Assembly (NCBI RefSeq): GCF_000280925.3
Contig: NZ_CP012109.1
Coordinates: 7,026,501 to 7,090,500, forward strand
Length of the DNA stretch: 64,000 nucleotides
Source of the DNA: Myxococcus hansupus
GTDB taxonomy: Bacteria > Myxococcota > Myxococcia > Myxococcales > Myxococcaceae
Direction: 5' to 3'
Under the pieces are notes generated by a model, which was given only the letters and a program-made list of their open reading frames with translations, did no database searches and had not been told where the DNA came from. Positions within the stretch are counted from its first letter, which is position 1, and the number at the start of each line of letters is the position of its first letter. Position numbers and translations under genes: made by a program. Below, piece by piece: positions 45,760 to 53,308 of this stretch.

Positions 45760-46391
45760 AGCGCTTTGTCCTGCTCACCCTCCCCCTCCTCTCCGCCTGC
45801 GGCCCCAGCTACAGCCTGCGCGTGCCCGACGCCATGGAGAGGAAGCTCCCGTACGAGGCGCGCATCGAGTTGCTGGAGGCGGAGAACAACCTCGCGCTCG
45901 CCATCGACAAGGTGGACGAGGCCGACAACGAGATTGGCCGCGCCCGCGACAACATCCGCCGCGCCCGCTCCCGGCAGGAGGCCGCCGAGGACGAGGTGGA
46001 CCGCGCCAACGACGAGGTGTCTCGCGAGGTGGCGAAGCTGGCCATCGCCGAGGCCGAGTCCCGCGTGGACTACCTGCGCGCCCGGCAGCGGCTCACCGTG
46101 GGCCTGCGCGATGTGGAGCGCCTGGCGCTGCGCTGCGCCTTCGCGGAGTTCGAGCTGGCCCGGCTCCATGCCGCGCGGAAGGCCAAGGTCGAGGGCAGTG
46201 AGCGCCTGGACCCGAAGAAGTTCGAGTCGCAGGTCTCCGAGTGCAAGGCGGAGGTGAAGGAAGAGCGCGCCGGGCTCGCCGGAGACGAGAAGGAAGAGAA
46301 GACGGCGCGGGAGGCGTGGGAAGCGAAGAAGGCGGCGCTGGCGAAGAAGACCTTCGACGCGCGCGCCAGTCCCTACGTGGAGAACCTATAA
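45756..46391 (+). CDS. Coiled-coil lipoprotein
   Basis: The 211-residue protein has a lipoprotein signal (LTLPLLSAC, Cys about 15) followed by long charged alpha-helix with heptads (ELLEAENNLALAIDKVDEA, RQEAAEDEVDRANDEVSREV), a Cys pair and a Lys/Glu-rich second helix, giving an elongated periplasmic coiled coil. It overlaps the preceding lipoprotein (ATGA) and its stop codon abuts the next ATG with no gap. It may be a spacer or a peptidoglycan-interacting part of the machine. Confidence 0.75.
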   Translation: MKRFVLLTLPLLSACGPSYSLRVPDAMERKLPYEARIELLEAENNLALAIDKVDEADNEIGRARDNIRRARSRQEAAEDEVDRANDEVSREVAKLAIAEAESRVDYLRARQRLTVGLRDVERLALRCAFAEFELARLHAARKAKVEGSERLDPKKFESQVSECKAEVKEERAGLAGDEKEEKTAREAWEAKKAALAKKTFDARASPYVENL

Positions 46392-48311
46392 ATGACGACT
46401 GCCAGCTTCCTGGTCCTCCAGTTGCTCACCGCGCAGGCCGCCGGCCCGGACACGGCCGCCCTCGAGCGCACCGCCGCCGTGGAGAGCGCCCGGCTGGAGT
46501 CCTCCCCGGACGACGCGGACGCGCTCTACCGCCTGGGCACCGCGTTCCTCGCGCTCAACACGCCGAAGAAGGCCGTGGCGCCGCTGAAGAAGCTGGTGGC
46601 GCAGGAGCCGGACCTCATTCCGCCCAAGCTGGCCCTGGCCCGCGCGCTGCGCCTGTCGGGTGAGCCGGAGCAGGCGCGCACGGTGCTCGACACCGCCATC
46701 GCCGCCTACCCCGACGAGGCCACCCTGCGCGCCGAGCGCGGCCTGCTGGCGCGCGTGCTGGACGAGCGCGACGTGGCCATCAGCCAGTACGCGGTGGCCG
46801 CGGAGCTGTCCCCGCAGGACGCCGAGCTGCGCTTCAACCTGGGCGAGGCGCTTCAGCGCGCCAACCGCACGGATGACGCCATCGAGGCGTACCGCGAGGC
46901 GCTCAAGCTGGACGCGAAGCTCAACGTGGCCCGCGTGAATCTGGGCAAGGCCCTGGCGGAGAAGGGCCTCAACGGCGAGGCCAAGGAGACGCTGCGCGAG
47001 GCCACCCGCCAGAAGCTGGGCGACACCGAGGCCCACTACAACCTCGGCGTGCTCCTCATGCGGGAGAACGACCTGGACGGCGCCATCGCGGAGTACCAGC
47101 GCACGCTCGCCGCCGACCCGAAGCACGCCTGGGCGCACAACAACCTGGGCGTGGCTCTCAACGAGAAGGGCGACCCGCGCAAGGCCACCGAGGCGTTCCT
47201 CAAGGCCATCGCCGCGGACCCGAAGTTCGCCGAGGCCCAGTTCAACCTGGGGCTTGCGTACTACCAGTTGGGCGACAACGTCCGGGCGCTGAAGGCCTTC
47301 GAGAAGGCGGTGGTGCTGGAGCCTCGCCGCTCCAGCGGGCCGTACACGCAGTTGGGGCACCTGTACCTGACGCAGGGCAAGAAGAAGCAGGCGGTGGAGG
47401 CCTTCAAGAAGGCCATCGAGAAGATGGCCGAGGATGGGAAGGCGACCACGGAGCCGTATCAAGGGCTCGCGCGCGCCTGGCTCAGCCTGGGCAAGGCGGA
47501 CGAGGCGGTGGCCACGCTCAAGACGGCCGTGGCGGCCTTCCCGAAGGACGCGAGCGCGCGGGCCGCGTACGGCGAGGCGTTGCGCGCCAAGGGCGATCTG
47601 GACGGCGCCATCGCCGAGTACGAGGAGGGCGTGAAGCTGGCCCCCACGGTGGAGAACCGGCTGGCGCTCGCGAACGTGTACGCGCAGAAGCGCGTGGGCG
47701 CGAAGGCGCGGCCGCTCTACGAGGCGCTATTGAAGGAGGAGCCGGGCCATCGCGGCACCACGCTGGCGCTCGCCGACCTGCTGCTCGCCATGGGCGATTA
47801 TGTGACGGCCGAAGGGCTGCTGAAGCCCAAGGACGGCGAAGAGGCCGACACCGCGGCGCTGGCGCGGCTGGGCATCGTCCACTCCCGGCGCGGCCGGCCG
47901 GACCAGGCCGTGACGGAGCTCGAGGCCGTGGTGGCCAAGGACCCGGCCCAGTTGGAGGCTCGCGCGGAGCTGGGCTTCATCTACCTGCGTGGCGGTGACG
48001 GCGCGAAGGCGAAGAAGGTGCTGACGTCCGTGCTCACGGTGGACCCGGGCCATCCGCTGGGCCTGCTGTACATGGGCCACACGATGTACCAGCAGGGCAA
48101 CACCAAGGCCGCCGAGAAGTCGTTCCGTGGCGCCGCCCAGGCCGACCCGAACTTCGCCGAGCCCCACAACGCGCTGGGGCAATTGCTGGAGGCGACGAAG
48201 CGGCCCGACGAGGCGCGCGATGCCTACAAGATGGCCGTGCAGTTGCAGCCGGACCACGAGGACGCGAAGGCCGCGCTGGGCCGTCTGACGGCGTCCGCGC
48301 CCACGCCGTAG
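46392..48311 (+). CDS. TPR repeat protein, last gene of Glt/Nfs-like operon
   Basis: The 639-residue protein is made of about 15 canonical 34-residue TPR units (AELRFNLGEALQRANRTDDAI, THYNLG-type EAHYNLGVLLMRENDLDGAI, AWAHNNLGVALNEKGDPRKA, PLGLLYMGHTMYQQGNTKAA). The N-terminus has only a short hydrophobic stretch (FLVLQLLTAQA) that may be a signal peptide. Its ATG directly follows the upstream stop. Its last 16 bases, including the stop, are copied exactly 60 bp downstream at the head of a satellite array. Confidence 0.85.
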   Translation: MTTASFLVLQLLTAQAAGPDTAALERTAAVESARLESSPDDADALYRLGTAFLALNTPKKAVAPLKKLVAQEPDLIPPKLALARALRLSGEPEQARTVLDTAIAAYPDEATLRAERGLLARVLDERDVAISQYAVAAELSPQDAELRFNLGEALQRANRTDDAIEAYREALKLDAKLNVARVNLGKALAEKGLNGEAKETLREATRQKLGDTEAHYNLGVLLMRENDLDGAIAEYQRTLAADPKHAWAHNNLGVALNEKGDPRKATEAFLKAIAADPKFAEAQFNLGLAYYQLGDNVRALKAFEKAVVLEPRRSSGPYTQLGHLYLTQGKKKQAVEAFKKAIEKMAEDGKATTEPYQGLARAWLSLGKADEAVATLKTAVAAFPKDASARAAYGEALRAKGDLDGAIAEYEEGVKLAPTVENRLALANVYAQKRVGAKARPLYEALLKEEPGHRGTTLALADLLLAMGDYVTAEGLLKPKDGEEADTAALARLGIVHSRRGRPDQAVTELEAVVAKDPAQLEARAELGFIYLRGGDGAKAKKVLTSVLTVDPGHPLGLLYMGHTMYQQGNTKAAEKSFRGAAQADPNFAEPHNALGQLLEATKRPDEARDAYKMAVQLQPDHEDAKAALGRLTASAPTP

Positions 48312-48786
48312 GCTACGCCACAGCGAACGCACGGGCTCAAAGCACGCAAGGCCCGTGCGCCCACGCCGTAGGGCACCCACGCACGGGCCACTGCGCACGC
48401 ACGGCCCACGCACTCACGCCGTAGGCCACTCACGCACGAGCCACGGCGCACGCCGTAAGCCACCCACGCCCGGGTCTACGCGCTCACGCAGTAAGCCACC
48501 ACCCACGCACAGGCCACGGCGCACGCCAGGCCACCCATGCACTGGCCACGGCACACGCCAGGCCACCCATGCACTGGCCAGGGCACACGCCAGGCCACCC
48601 ATGCACGAGCCACGGCGCACGCCAGGCCAACCATGCACGGGCCACGGCGCACGCCAGGCCCGCCTGACCTCGACGTAGGCCACCCACGCACGAGCCACGG
48701 CGCCCGCACGGACCACGGCGCATGCGCGGGCGGTCTCCGGCCCCAAGGCTCCGCCCGGCATGGGCGCGACGCTGCCTGGAATCCGC
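48312..48786. repeat. Degenerate satellite array (32-bp core unit)
   Basis: This 475-bp gene-free stretch is built from CCACCCATGCAC/GGCCACGGC-type units. From 48524 to 48658 the motif CGCCAGG recurs at exactly 32-bp steps (48524, 48556, 48588, 48620, 48652). Flanking copies are looser and include repeats of ACGCCGTAGG. All frames stay open but encode low-complexity Ala/Arg/Trp peptides, so I do not call genes here. Confidence 0.85.
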
Positions 48787-49635
48787 CTACGCCGGGACGC
48801 CCAGCAACACCGCGCCCACGGCGACCAGCCCCGCGCCCGCGAGCTGCCGCCGTCCCAGGCGTTCGCCCTGAAGCGCGGCGAGCATCAGCGCGAAGGCGAT
48901 GGAGGTATTGCGAAGCGTCAGCACCGCGCCTGCCCCACCACTCGACAGCGCCGTCAGGAGCAGACCGAATGACACAGCGGAGATGAGCCCGGTGAGCAAG
49001 ACCAGCCCTGGAGCCTGCACCACCTCATGCCGGAAGACGGCCCATCCCTGCTGACGCCCTCGCTCCAGGATGAGGACTGGCAGGGCGACGAGCAGCCCCG
49101 TGGCGAACAACGCCGGAGGCTGCGCCCCCTCGCCGAGCGCCATCTTATAGCTCAGGTGGTAACCCGCGATCCCCACCGCGGACACGGCCGCCCACGACAG
49201 GCCCGTCCCCGTGGGCCCCGTGGGACGCGACAGGTTCATCACCGCGAGTCCGCCCGCGAGCAGCACCACGCCCGTCACAGTCCATGACGACACGGACTCC
49301 CCCAGCCACAGCACCGACACCGGCCAGACGAGCACCATCGCGCCACCTCGCGACACCGTGTAGGCGAGCCCCAAAGGAGCCTGCTTCAGTGCGCGCGCGA
49401 GCCCCAAGAGGTACAGGCTCTCGCACACGCCCGCCCACAGCGCCCAGCCCAGGCCGCGCACGTTGGAGAACGCCGGTCCGCTCATTCCCAGTGCCCAGAG
49501 GCCGCTGGCCACGATGACCACCGAGATGACGCTCACCACGCCCACTTCCGGGTTGGGGTGACGCTTGAGCAGCGCGTTCCAGGCAGCGTGCAGGAACGCG
49601 GACGACAACACCCAGATCAACGCGGCAGTCTCCAA
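48787..49635 (-). CDS. DMT-superfamily (EamA) transporter
   Basis: The 282-residue protein has ten hydrophobic helices in two EamA repeats (SAFLHAAWNALLKRH, VSRGGAMVLVWPVSVLWLGE; GYHLSYKMALGEGAQPPALFA, LRNTSIAFALMLAALQGERL), typical of drug/metabolite exporters of the inner membrane. Substrate unknown. TTG 49635 is chosen because AGGAG lies 5 bp upstream; GTG 49659 would add eight residues. It stands alone between the satellite and a palindromic element. Confidence 0.88.
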   Translation of the reverse strand: METAALIWVLSSAFLHAAWNALLKRHPNPEVGVVSVISVVIVASGLWALGMSGPAFSNVRGLGWALWAGVCESLYLLGLARALKQAPLGLAYTVSRGGAMVLVWPVSVLWLGESVSSWTVTGVVLLAGGLAVMNLSRPTGPTGTGLSWAAVSAVGIAGYHLSYKMALGEGAQPPALFATGLLVALPVLILERGRQQGWAVFRHEVVQAPGLVLLTGLISAVSFGLLLTALSSGGAGAVLTLRNTSIAFALMLAALQGERLGRRQLAGAGLVAVGAVLLGVPA

Positions 49636-49711
49636 CGTGGCTCCTCGAGGCCTCGTCACTACCGCAACGGCGTCCTGCGCGCAGCGCCGTCCGCCCGGGC
49701 GGCCTCCATGA

Positions 49712-49777
49712 GCTCGCTGTTCGGAAATGTCGGGACTTTTGCGGCGTCAAAACCCCCGACATTTCCGAACAGCGAGC
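49712..49777. repeat. Palindromic intergenic element, copy 2
   Basis: Perfect 23-bp inverted arms (49712-49734 and 49755-49777) flank a 20-nt loop. The inner 18 bp of each arm are identical to copy 1 at 19190-19245, and the loops share most bases. Confidence 0.88.
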
Positions 49778-50205
49778 CATCCAGCGTGGGCCGCCCCTCC
49801 CTCCCGAGCCGCCGCACGCACGAGCAAGGCTTCCACCTGCGTGCGCACCGGCGCCAACCCCACCGCCTCGCCAACGCGCGCCTCGACAGCACTCACCGCC
49901 GAGCACCGGCGCAGGGAAGAGTCGTCTGACCGCGGGCAAGCACCGGCCAACAACCGAGCCACGAAGAAAGACGCCGGAATCGGTGCGAAGCTCGCCCACC
50001 TCCAAACGCGGCAATTCCTTTCACTGTATCCCCACATGCAACAGAGTCCTGTTTCTCGTAGCAAGATGTGTCACAGCCGCCAACTCACCAAGAGCGAGCC
50101 AACTCCAAGCAAACAGATGGCATGTGGCGTGCTCCGGGGACGCGTGGTCCGGCGCCTCCATTCCGCGAGGCACAAGGGCCGTTCACCCCGAGAGGAACCC
50201 CACCC
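49778..50205. other. Gene-poor intergenic region
   Basis: No convincing gene on either strand. The part 50000-50205 is locally lower in G+C and carries the promoter candidate for the downstream operon. A weak minus-strand frame (49747-50064) with moderately coding-like codons ends inside the palindromic element and could be a gene remnant. Confidence 0.6.
50118..50133 (+). promoter_or_regulatory. Candidate sigma-54 promoter
   Basis: TGGCATG-N4-GTGCT has GG (50119-50120) and GC (50131-50132) at the required 10-bp spacing; two consensus positions differ. The expected start near 50144 is about 60 bp before ATG 50206. Confidence 0.4.
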
Positions 50206-50946
50206 ATGTCATCCCAATCTCCCGCTGCTGCTGGGCGTAACTTTTTCCAATCTGCCCTGACGCTGATGATGTTGAGCATCTTCACCCTCCAGGCGGGCTG
50301 TAGCCGCAGCCCACAAACCAGCCCCTGGACGATGGAGAAGACCCAGCTCCTGGCGAGCCGCATCGTCCACCGCGACGTGGAGCCGGCGCGCGTGGTGGAC
50401 GACAGCCTCGAGCGCTTCGGACGTGTCCAGGTCAGGCTGAGTGAGGAGGACGCGCCCCGGGCCCTCTCGTTCATGCTGCGCCAGGAGATCACGCGCGGCG
50501 ACGGCATCACGGTCATCGACATCGTCGACGAGCAGACCGGCAGCCGGAGCGTCTACCAGATGCATGACGAGACGGGCGAGGCCATCATCACCACCGAGGC
50601 GGGCACGCAGCGGATGACCTTCAACGCGGACGGCACCGTGCGGGTCGGTGATGCACTGGCCCACAACGAGCGGCAGGCCGCCGAGCTCCTCCACAAGACG
50701 GGCGTGATGGCGCCGGTGTCCGAGTACTCGCTCACCGTCCTGCTCGACACCCTCTACCAGTACCTGCCCGAGGGCGAGACGGGTAAGGGCGGCGCGGCGG
50801 CGGCCGTCGTCGTCGTCGTGTGGCTGGCGGGCTCCTTCTTCATCTGCAGCAGCGAGTACACCCGCAAGGGCTGCAACACCAACAACGGCATGTCCACCTA
50901 CTGCCGCGACTACTGCCGTCAGGTTGGCTGCGCCTGCTGGAAGTAG
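50206..50946 (+). CDS. Lipoprotein with C-terminal hydrophobic helix and Cys-rich tail
   Basis: The 246-residue protein has a lipoprotein signal (LSIFTLQAGC, Cys about 32) and a ~150-residue mixed alpha/beta domain (VQVRLSEEDAPRALSFML, VYQMHDETGEAIITTEAG). A Gly-Gly precedes a strongly hydrophobic helix (AAAAVVVVVWLAGSFF), and the last ~37 residues carry six cysteines (ICSS, KGCNT, YCRDYCRQ, GCACWK), enough for three disulfides. AGAGGA nine bases upstream supports ATG 50206. It heads a three-gene unit with a caspase-like protein and an Lnt-like acyltransferase. No family recognised; a substrate of its neighbours is an attractive but unproven idea. Confidence 0.75.
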   Translation: MSSQSPAAAGRNFFQSALTLMMLSIFTLQAGCSRSPQTSPWTMEKTQLLASRIVHRDVEPARVVDDSLERFGRVQVRLSEEDAPRALSFMLRQEITRGDGITVIDIVDEQTGSRSVYQMHDETGEAIITTEAGTQRMTFNADGTVRVGDALAHNERQAAELLHKTGVMAPVSEYSLTVLLDTLYQYLPEGETGKGGAAAAVVVVVWLAGSFFICSSEYTRKGCNTNNGMSTYCRDYCRQVGCACWK

Positions 50947-50976
50947 CCCCTCCTCGCCCACGGGAAACAGCATCCC

Positions 50977-51696
50977 ATGCCTGCCCTGCCCCACTCCCAT
51001 CTCGGCTGGAAGGGAATCCTCGGAGGGATGCTGCTCCCGTGGGTGGCCTGTTCATCAGAGCAACCCCCTCGACGCGCGGCGACGGAAGTCCCGCGCGTCG
51101 TCTCCGTCTTCTCCCACCTGGACTCGGAGCTCCTCCAGAAGTCGCCATGCGCCCAATCCGCTGGCGCGTGCGAAGAGGTCGCGTTGGAGGACTTCTCGTG
51201 TCCCCGAAAAGCCGCGGCGGAGGTGCTCATCGTCTCCGGCCACAGCCTGCCGCCGCAGTACCTCCACGCGGGGCCAGAGGCGCTGGCGCGCGTCGCGGCC
51301 TGCTACCGCCCGGAGCTCATCGTACTGGACACCTGCTACGGCTTCTCCCTGCCGCTGTTGGATGCGCTCGCCGACGTGCTCCCCGGCGCGCTCGTGGTGG
51401 CCGCCACCTACAAGCTGCCGCCGCAGGGGCTGCGCTACGACGAGGGCTTCTTCCTCGCGGGCACCGCCGACGCGCGCTCGGAGCGGGTCCACACCCGCTC
51501 CGGCAAGCCGCTGACACGCTGGCGGCTGGAGCCAGACGCCCTCAGCCAGGCCCATGACATGTTGCGGGACTGGACCGTGGACGCGCTGGAGGCGCGCCTC
51601 GTGCGCAAGCTGCCCAACCTGGTGAGCGTGGAGCTCCCCGGCACGCAGGCGTCGGCGCTAGCGCCGGTGGCCCCGGAGCGCTTCCGCCGCCCATGA
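50977..51696 (+). CDS. Putative lipoprotein with caspase-like His/Cys pair
   Basis: The 239-residue protein has an N-terminal hydrophobic segment ending WVACSS, a possible but imperfect lipobox. The core alternates strands and helices as in the caspase-hemoglobinase fold: VLIVSGHSLPP (His 89) at the end of one strand, ELIVLDTCYGFS (Cys 120) at the end of the next, then ALVVAATYKLPP. His after a Gly and Cys in a D-x-C context are the usual dyad of clan CD peptidases and CHAT domains. The His-Cys distance (31) is shorter than in most caspases. It overlaps the Lnt-like gene by 4 bp (ATGA). Peptidase activity is inferred. Confidence 0.65.
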   Translation: MPALPHSHLGWKGILGGMLLPWVACSSEQPPRRAATEVPRVVSVFSHLDSELLQKSPCAQSAGACEEVALEDFSCPRKAAAEVLIVSGHSLPPQYLHAGPEALARVAACYRPELIVLDTCYGFSLPLLDALADVLPGALVVAATYKLPPQGLRYDEGFFLAGTADARSERVHTRSGKPLTRWRLEPDALSQAHDMLRDWTVDALEARLVRKLPNLVSVELPGTQASALAPVAPERFRRP

Positions 51697-53075
51697 ACCT
51701 GCTCCTCGCGCTGCTCGCGGGCCTGCTGCAGGGCGCCGCCTTCCTGTTCCCCACGGCCCAGCCGCTGGTGTGGGTGGGCGTCGCGTGCGTGGCGGTGGCC
51801 GTGCACCGGTCCTCCAGCGTCCTTCGCGCCGTGGCGCTGCTCGCGCTCGCGGCCACGGTGCGGCAGGCGGTGGCGCTGCACTGGTGGGTGGACACGGCCC
51901 ACCATTTCGCGCCGGGAGTGGCCGGGGCCGACTTCACGCTCGCGGCACTCGGGTGGGTCGTCTCGGGAATGGCGTCGCAGCTCCCGGCGATGGTGCTCCT
52001 CCTGACACCCGCGCGCAGGTGGCCGCTCCGCCTCTGGTTTCCCTTCACCTGGGCCCTGGGCGAGGCCGTGGCGGAGACCCTCTGCGGCTTCTCCATGACG
52101 CAGGTGCTGCACTCCCAGTGGGCACAGCCCGCGATGCTGCGGGCGCTGGCCCATGTCGGCTGGTGGCCCCTGTTGCTGCTGTGCCTCCATGCCGCCACCA
52201 GCGTGGGCGAGGCCGCCGTGCGGCGCACGCCCCGGCTGCTCGTGCCGGCGGGGCTCGTCCTGGGCGCGCTCGCGCTGGTGCCACCGCTGCCGCCTGTCGA
52301 CGACGCACTGTCCGGCGTGGGCGTGGTGCATCTGGCCTCGTTGGCGCAGGTGCCAAGGACGACGCCCGAGGGGACGTCGCTGCTCGTGTGGCCGGAGAGC
52401 ACCGTGCGCGGCAACCAGCGCCTTCCAGAGGGCATCCTGCCCCAGCCGACGCCGCTGGCCGCGCTCGCGGACACGCCCCTGTCCGTGGCGAGCCTCGCGG
52501 GCCTCACGCTGCGCACGGAAGGCCAGTACCTCACCGCGGCGGGCGCCTTCGACGCGCAGGGGCGCCTACTCGCGAGCCGGGGCAAGGCGGTGCTCGTCCC
52601 GGTGGGTGAGCGCGTCTTCCTGGGGCTGCGCGGTCGCGGCGAGCCGCTCACGCCCGGAAAGGCGCCGCCGCTGCTGTCCGTAGCGGGGCGGCGGCTCATC
52701 CCACTCATCTGCTACGAGGCCTTCAGCCGCCCCACGTCCTTGAAAGGACAGGCCGACGGAGGCGACCTCATCGCCGTACTCGCCAGCGATCTGCCCCTGG
52801 TGGGCAGTCGCTTCGCGTGGGAGCAGGCCGTGGGCGCGGTCATCCTGCGCGCCGTGGAGCAGCGCGTGCCCGCGGTCCGAGCATCACTCGCGGGGCCCGC
52901 CGTCATCGTGTCGTCGGACGGGCGGGTGCTTGCCCGGAGCGAGCCGGGAACGAGCGGAGTCCTCACCTGGGCGCCTGTTGAGCGGACGCAACAGGGGGCG
53001 GAAGGGATGACACACCGTGAGCGAGGCGGAGCGCCGACACGGCGGCTTGCCCGACAAGCCTCAGGAGCCCCCTGA
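51693..53075 (+). CDS. Apolipoprotein N-acyltransferase-like protein (Lnt paralogue candidate)
   Basis: The 460-residue protein has about six N-terminal membrane helices (to residue about 215) and a C-terminal nitrilase domain with the complete Lnt catalytic triad: Glu 235 in WPES, Lys 298 in GKAVLVPVGE and Cys 340 in LICYEAF. Lnt N-acylates the lipid-modified Cys of lipoproteins at the outer face of the inner membrane. It is somewhat short for Lnt (usually ~500) and is encoded with two lipoprotein-like genes, so it may be a dedicated enzyme rather than the housekeeping copy. Whether it is the only lnt of the genome cannot be judged here. Confidence 0.82.
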   Translation: MNLLLALLAGLLQGAAFLFPTAQPLVWVGVACVAVAVHRSSSVLRAVALLALAATVRQAVALHWWVDTAHHFAPGVAGADFTLAALGWVVSGMASQLPAMVLLLTPARRWPLRLWFPFTWALGEAVAETLCGFSMTQVLHSQWAQPAMLRALAHVGWWPLLLLCLHAATSVGEAAVRRTPRLLVPAGLVLGALALVPPLPPVDDALSGVGVVHLASLAQVPRTTPEGTSLLVWPESTVRGNQRLPEGILPQPTPLAALADTPLSVASLAGLTLRTEGQYLTAAGAFDAQGRLLASRGKAVLVPVGERVFLGLRGRGEPLTPGKAPPLLSVAGRRLIPLICYEAFSRPTSLKGQADGGDLIAVLASDLPLVGSRFAWEQAVGAVILRAVEQRVPAVRASLAGPAVIVSSDGRVLARSEPGTSGVLTWAPVERTQQGAEGMTHRERGGAPTRRLARQASGAP

Positions 53076-53183
53076 GCGCGCCCGGGTCCCGTAGACAGTG
53101 GTTGATGCGGCCCACGGCCCCCGAGAGACGGCCTGCTCGAACTCGGCCGGGCTGACGTCGTCGAGCAAGAAGTACCGCTGCAC
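53061..53183 (-). pseudogene. Possible gene remnant (40 codons)
   Basis: A short minus-strand frame from GTG 53183 reads VQRYFLLDDVSPAEFEQAVS and ends in the 3' end of the Lnt-like gene. Its first 25 codons have the G/C-ending third positions expected of coding DNA here, but there is no upstream continuation (TGA just before) and no Shine-Dalgarno sequence. It may be the truncated end of a lost gene or a small protein. Confidence 0.3.
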
Positions 53184-53206
53184 CGCCGCCCGTCAGACGG
53201 CGCCCC

Positions 53207-53276
53207 CCGCGGGAAAGGTCCTCGGCCATCGGGCGTGGTGTGGAGGGGCACCACGCATCCAGGACCTTTCCCGCGG
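53207..53276. other. Nested inverted repeat (large hairpin)
   Basis: Perfect 16-bp outer arms (53207-53222 and 53261-53276, core GGGAAAGGTCCT) enclose an inner 8-bp hairpin (GCGTGGTG 53233-53240 with CACCACGC 53249-53256). It lies between the converging Lnt-like and hmuV genes and could end transcription from both sides or be a remnant of a mobile element. Confidence 0.7.
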
Positions 53277-53308
53277 AGAGCTGAAGCCAGTCGGAGGGCG
53301 TTCAGCGC

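Noticed and set aside
48524..48658. Regular 32-bp periodicity looked like a CRISPR array
   Set aside because: Whole units repeat without unique spacers and no cas genes are near; this is a tandem satellite.
48414..48761. Open frames on the minus strand in the satellite
   Set aside because: They encode low-complexity repeats in several frames at once, as expected from a G+C-rich tandem repeat, with no start signal.
49747..50064. Minus-strand frame next to palindromic copy 2
   Set aside because: Codon pattern is only moderately coding-like, no start signal, and its end is made by the repeat; at most a gene remnant.
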